Shown here piece by piece: positions 59,831 through 64,000 of a stretch of 64,000 nucleotides of DNA. A program made the position numbers and the translations under genes. The stretch lies in NCBI GenBank assembly GCA_000310025.1, contig FN649741.1:5960862-6024861 (forward strand), given 5' to 3'. The stretch is from Ectocarpus siliculosus. Lineage: Eukaryota; Sar; Phaeophyceae; Ectocarpales; Ectocarpaceae. Positions within the stretch are counted from its first letter, which is position 1; every line of letters begins with the position of its first letter. The notes under the pieces are model-generated. The model was not told where the DNA came from and made no database searches. It saw only the letters and a program-made list of their open reading frames with translations.

Positions 59831-61770
59831 AACGTATCGCTGGCCTACGCTCACTCTGCCCCTCCCGAACGGGCCGGGTATTGTGTGAGCGTCGAGGTTT
59901 TTGGGCCGTTGCCGGTCGCGTCTCGCGGTAATGCATATATCCTTTTGTTTACGGATTGTTTCAATCAAAGGGCAGATAGGCGGAATTTACCGCTAAGAGA
60001 ACGGCTAATATTTTCGTCAACCGCTACATGTCGTCGTGGGGTTGTCCGTTGACTCTTCTTTTTCGGATAACCGTGTGTAATTTGTTCCAAGCTGTGTATG
60101 GCTATTTACGGGCTGATGAAGATCAAGAAAGTCCCTACCAGCTCGTGCAACCTCCAAACGAACGGTGGGGCCGAGCGTGTTAACCACACCATGGCTCAAA
60201 TACTAGCTGGTGTGGTCAAAGAGCGTCAGGATTGTTGGGACGTCCATCTTCGACATGTCGAGTTCGCCTACAACAACTCGGTGAACACTGCCACAGGCTT
60301 CGCGCCGAACGAAGTGCACATTCGACGGCTACCCCGTCTCCCGCTTTCTGCTGTGGACCACCCTAGCGTGGGTGGCCACCAAAGTTTGGATCGTGACCAG
60401 CTCAATTTTTGCAATCTTGCGTTGGAACGCCAGAGAAGAGCTTACGCTTTGGTACGGGAACAACATGCGATTACGGTGTCGCGTGTCGAACGTTGGAAGT
60501 GCTCGCTGTTGAACGGTTTGCGTCAGATTCCGAAGTACGAAGTTGGTGGTTGGGCTTGGGTCTACGACTCCGCCGTTACTATTCGGCAGGCTGTGCGGAA
60601 GCACACGGATGGTTTCGTGCTCACAGCGAAGCTTTCGCTCAACTACACCGGACCCTATAAGATCCTTGCTGATGGCCCAGCCACAGCGGAGAGTACACCG
60701 AATGGGAAACCTGTGGAGCGGAGATTTCTCTACCTGGACCTGCAGTCCGACATGCTGGGACAAGAAGCTCGCAACCGTGTCTCAGTGTTGCGATGCAAAC
60801 CGTGTACCAACCCATACGTTACGGGTTACCTGTCAAGGAATTTGCCGGCCAACTTGTCGACATAAATTTTGAACTCGTATGGTATCAAGTCCCCCCCGAA
60901 TAATGTGACCATGTGGAGGAGTCTAGTCGTCTTGATGTTGACAAAAAACCGCGACACCAAATTGTACGTGGACGAGGTGGTGTGGTAGCCGTTTTGTACC
61001 TGACAAATTGGACGGGTTTGTTGACGCCGTCGTGGGACAGGGGGTCCGATTTGCAGAAACACAGAGAACCCATTTTGCTTTACTGGTCTGGTAACGCTAG
61101 TCAGCGCGTACAAGGGAACCGGGCTTATCGTAAGGTCCGATAGCTTCGGCCGACGGAGAACTTGCTCGGAATCAGGACGTTTCATTGCTCCCGGGCACGA
61201 GTTGGTCTCGCGTGACAGTTGGTTGGCTCGCTTCTCCCTTTCTGGTTTGCCTGTCGGGCCCCCACGTGGTACAAAGCTTTGAGTGGACTTTGGTGGCTTG
61301 GACAGATTAGTAGTTTCTCAACAGGCCAGTGCATTTTTCTATTCTTAGACACCCCGGCCCTAGACAGCTTTCTCTCCGGTGCATAGCTACTCCACGGTTA
61401 TTGATGCTCCTTGCGGTTCTTGGTGCTTGAAAAAACACCATTCTCGTGGTTTGACCAACTTTTCACGGATGATGGCGCTACGTCGCGGACGCCAGGCGTC
61501 ATGGCACAGCTGGCCGTCGCCCCATCCGGATCTGTGCTTTGATATAGTGCCACCTACGGGCCGCAACACTTTTTTTGTTTTCGTCCTACATGTTACGCCG
61601 TGGTACGGTAGCGCGTGTTTGGGTGGTGTGAGCCTCTTTCATTGTTGCAATAGTCACCCCGACCTTCGCGGCTTCACCGCGACCGAACCCCGTTGTGATT
61701 CCCGCTGGTTCCGTCGTCGACGATGTGATCTTCAGTGGTCATCACTGTGTGGTGTGGGGATGGTTTGAAA
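59830..61770 (+). mobile_element. Degenerate Ty3/Gypsy (chromovirus-like) retrotransposon, 3' pol region
   Basis: LTR-retrotransposon integrase in several frames. 59860-59975: YCVSVEVFGPLP and GNAYILLFTDCFNQRAD, start of the catalytic core, with Glu where the first catalytic Asp is expected. 59981-60060: FTAKRTANIFVNRYMSSWGC, in another frame. 60085-60865: GGAERVNHTMAQILAGVVKE (containing the catalytic Glu), VEFAYNNSVNTATGFAPNEV, a GPY module SLNYTGPYKIL, and VSVLRCKPCTNP. The second Asp region (SDN) lies at about 60064 across a frameshift and a stop. 60980-61143: chromodomain-like GRGGVVAVLYLTNWTGLLTP, then LLYWSG. A further conserved tail (WYKALSGLWWLGQIS, APCGSWCLKKH) follows to about 61.5 kb in shifted frames. 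At least three frame breaks: inactive. LTRs were not located. Confidence 0.85.
60086..60865 (+). pseudogene. Integrase C-terminal half of the Ty3/Gypsy element
   Basis: The longest surviving open piece, about 255 codons from ATG 60098, with the last third of the DDE core, the GPY/F module and the RCKPC tail. It ends at TAA 60863-60865. Upstream and downstream parts of the same protein are in other frames, so this is a fragment, not an intact gene. Confidence 0.85.
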
Positions 61771-63499
61771 TACTTGTCGGGGAAGAGCTATTTTTCTCCG
61801 ACACTAGTTGCTTTTGTTTGTGTTCGGTGTGAAAAGTCGCATCTTCGATCATTATTTGAGGTTGAGTATTGGATCGAGGATAAAGCATTTCCATCTACGA
61901 CTTACCAGAGTGGGCTTATTTATGGAAGCAACAAATGTATGAGCGTCGTATGAGCGTCGCTTCAACGTTGTATGAGCGAATCTTGGATATTTTGAATTTC
62001 GTTGGGTGTGGATATTTGGCGCGTCGTTGAGGGGTATTGAAGTACCTTGAAGAAGGATCAAGATCCCAGCCCCGCTTCCTCACTCTCGGAGTGGGCGCTG
62101 AGTGGAACTGGTCTAAGAAGGCTAAAACAAGAGATCAAACAACAACTGCTTTGAGTAGCCAGGAGCAACGGACTTGCTCCCTTATCATTTTTTTTCTCTG
62201 TTCCTCCGTAGCTCCTACGGTTGATAAGAGAATATGGTGGCGAGTCTCATTCTCGCTAGCTGGCGGAAGGAGAGCAGGAACAATTCTCTCAACACACGGG
62301 TACCGCACACAGCACCGCTGAAAGACTGGCCGAAGAGAACCTGAGGCTACAGAACGCGCCACCACTTAAGACCTCAGCAGCTAAGAACTTGCGCTCGCGG
62401 GAGGTATTGCGGGAGTAATGACATTCCCCCCCCCCCTAGATGGTGCGGAACCCCCTCTGTTGGCCCTATCTCTTCAGGAACATATCGGATGTGAGTGTCC
62501 GATAGCTTGTATGAACGGTGTGGACCGGTGCAAAGGGGTTTTGCAGTCAATTGGACCTGTGTGGACAGAGGCTCGAGACGATTACTACTTGTTGAGATGC
62601 TACGGAGCCCCATGTTTTCGGCATATATCTGCAACCGCTGGTCCGACTCAGCTTCAGCTTTTCAGATAGATGTAGCCCATACCTACACGATGCAATTGGT
62701 TTGAGGTCGATTGGAGCTCTGTGGACGGAGGTCTGCCTGGTGGAGCAAAACACGAGTTTTTCCACCGGTGGAGCAACAGCATTGCCGTTTCATGAACGAT
62801 CTCAAGATATCGCAGGGTGGGTGATACCGGCACGTACATGCACCATGAAGTTAGGCGTAACGCCGAAGAGCTCGCCGCTGGAGCTGGATTTTTTCCGGCG
62901 AACCCTCAAGCACGCTAACAGATTGGAGCACTTCACATTAGGGCAGAGCTGGAAAACCAGAGCTGTACGAGAACTGGAAAGGAATTTCCCGAACCCTGAA
63001 GCGAGCTACAGTGGCTCTTTGGACGAGGGCGATTGCGGGGGAGCGAAAGTTAGGTTTCGCACATGTTATTGACCTTTCCTGTCACAGCTAGTGTAGGGTA
63101 TTTCTCCGAATATCGCCGAATCTGCTGCGAATGTCATGGACGGAACAAGTGAATTTTTCCAGGCCCGTTTCCATGGGGCCCAAATATTTCGCCGACATGA
63201 TACCATTGTGCGTTGGAATGTCGTGCTGATCTCGCAAAATTTTCACATCCTGTTCTTCAACAGTGTCGTGATACTGAAGTACTGAAAAGGCAAAGTTTTC
63301 GCCTCAGATGCTCATCGCTTCCTTCGACGATGAAGCCTCCTGGTGCATGAAACAGGGGGTGCCTTCACTTTCGCCCCCCACTCATTCCACCACCGAGGTT
63401 TACGCGATGGAGATAGCCTTCTCTGTGGATTATGTAGCCAGTCCACCCTACGCCCTCGGTCGGCCGCCATAAAACCGGCAACCTATAGGTCTACATGTG
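61771..63499. other. No gene supported; possible retroelement flank
   Basis: A weak internal echo (ggacctgtgtggacagagg at about 62545 and ggagctctgtggacggagg at about 62713) suggests an old duplication of about 170 bp. Otherwise only short frames. Confidence 0.4.
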
Positions 63500-63825
63500 T
63501 AGCGGCAACCGCGTGTTGGTTGCGGCCGAATGGCGACTTGCGTGACCGCTGGTGGCCGTGGGAATACAGCAAAATTGGGTTTGTGCCCATTGGATGGTCT
63601 CGGAACGCTGCGCCCGGTGTCGTCAATATGGGCTTATTTAGGACACCGCCGAGGTGGTGCTACGGCCAAATTGTTGGGCGTATCTCGGCAACCACATGTT
63701 AGTTTCGGCCGAATGATGACTTGCGCGATAGCCGGAGGCCGTGGAAACACAGCTCAATTACATACTTTGGTACCCGTTGGAGGTGTGTTCGGAAAGCTAT
63801 TTACGGTGTCGTGTGTGTGTTGTGT
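63500..63825 (+). repeat. Two-copy tandem duplication, period about 182 bp
   Basis: Copy 1 from gcggcaaccgcgtgttggtt (63500) and copy 2 from tcggcaaccacatgttagtt (63682). Shared blocks include cggccgaatg, gacttgcg, ggccgtgg, acacagc/atacagc and cggtgtcg. Confidence 0.8.
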
Positions 63826-63848
63826 CTTCGTCTTGTTTACCGTCTATG

Positions 63849-63915
63849 ACACAAGATAACACACCCCCTGGACCGATTTTCAAAGCTCGATTACTCCACG
63901 ACGAAGAGGATACAT
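63849..63915 (+). repeat. Dispersed repeat, copy 2 (copy 1 at 22353-22425)
   Basis: gacacaagataacacacccc, continuing through ctggaccga and tccacgacgaaga, matches the left copy in the same orientation, about 41 kb away. Confidence 0.75.
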
Positions 63916-64000
63916 AAACGAAACAATACGTTTTCGAACAGCTCTCGACGAGAGGGTTCCAACGCCGCCGTTTTCGGCGCTGTGACTCTTCCTGCTGTTG

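Overview
This is a eukaryotic nuclear window: low gene density, coding sequence cut into many short exons (about 60-290 bp) with GT-AG introns (one candidate GC-AG), and many simple, tandem and transposon-derived repeats. Nothing bacterial (operons, ribosome sites, CRISPR) is visible. The intron-rich style, a possible secretory leader followed by a basic Ser/Arg/Ala-rich stretch on a peptidase, and a Ty3/Gypsy chromovirus-like element with an RCKPC-type tail after the integrase fit a stramenopile, possibly a brown alga or relative. That assignment is inference.

Layout. 0.86-6.19 kb (+): a complete 15-exon Xaa-Pro aminopeptidase with all metal ligands and every exon phase closing. 6.46-6.81 kb (+): a possible tiny three-exon gene. 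9.21-14.44 kb (-): a kinesin with an N-terminal motor and coiled-coil tail, about 15 exons, with unusual switch motifs. 18.45-19.60 kb (+): exons of an unrecognised gene, followed by a GA/GATA microsatellite. 21.78 and 24.96 kb (+): isolated coiled-coil-like exons. 26.05-29.75 kb (+): a ubiquitin-like domain joined to a YLYP/YLFWEA/YWLPQLE-type domain, broken by two frame lesions and holding a 2.2-kb intron with a diverged 388-bp tandem duplication. 30.7 kb (-): an orphan exon resembling a PLP-enzyme glycine loop. 31.1-33.0 kb: two related minisatellite arrays. 35.1-35.3 kb (-): a well-bounded exon with one membrane segment. 37.3-40.1 kb (-): a degenerate Helitron whose Rep region carries a CAA/TTG repeat insert and whose helicase core is deleted. 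43.3-47.6 kb (+): a MYB gene with two pairs of MYB repeats. 49.1-57.7 kb: a tandem array of about 1,087-bp units with signs of dimeric higher-order structure, bracketed by two copies of a separate 250-bp sequence. 59.8-61.8 kb (+): the decayed 3' part of a Ty3/Gypsy pol gene. 63.5-63.8 kb: a 182-bp tandem duplication.

The cellular genes (peptidase, kinesin, MYB) are unrelated in function and look like ordinary neighbours separated by repeats. The most unusual items are the ubiquitin-like fusion pseudogene, the kinesin switch changes and the higher-order tandem array.
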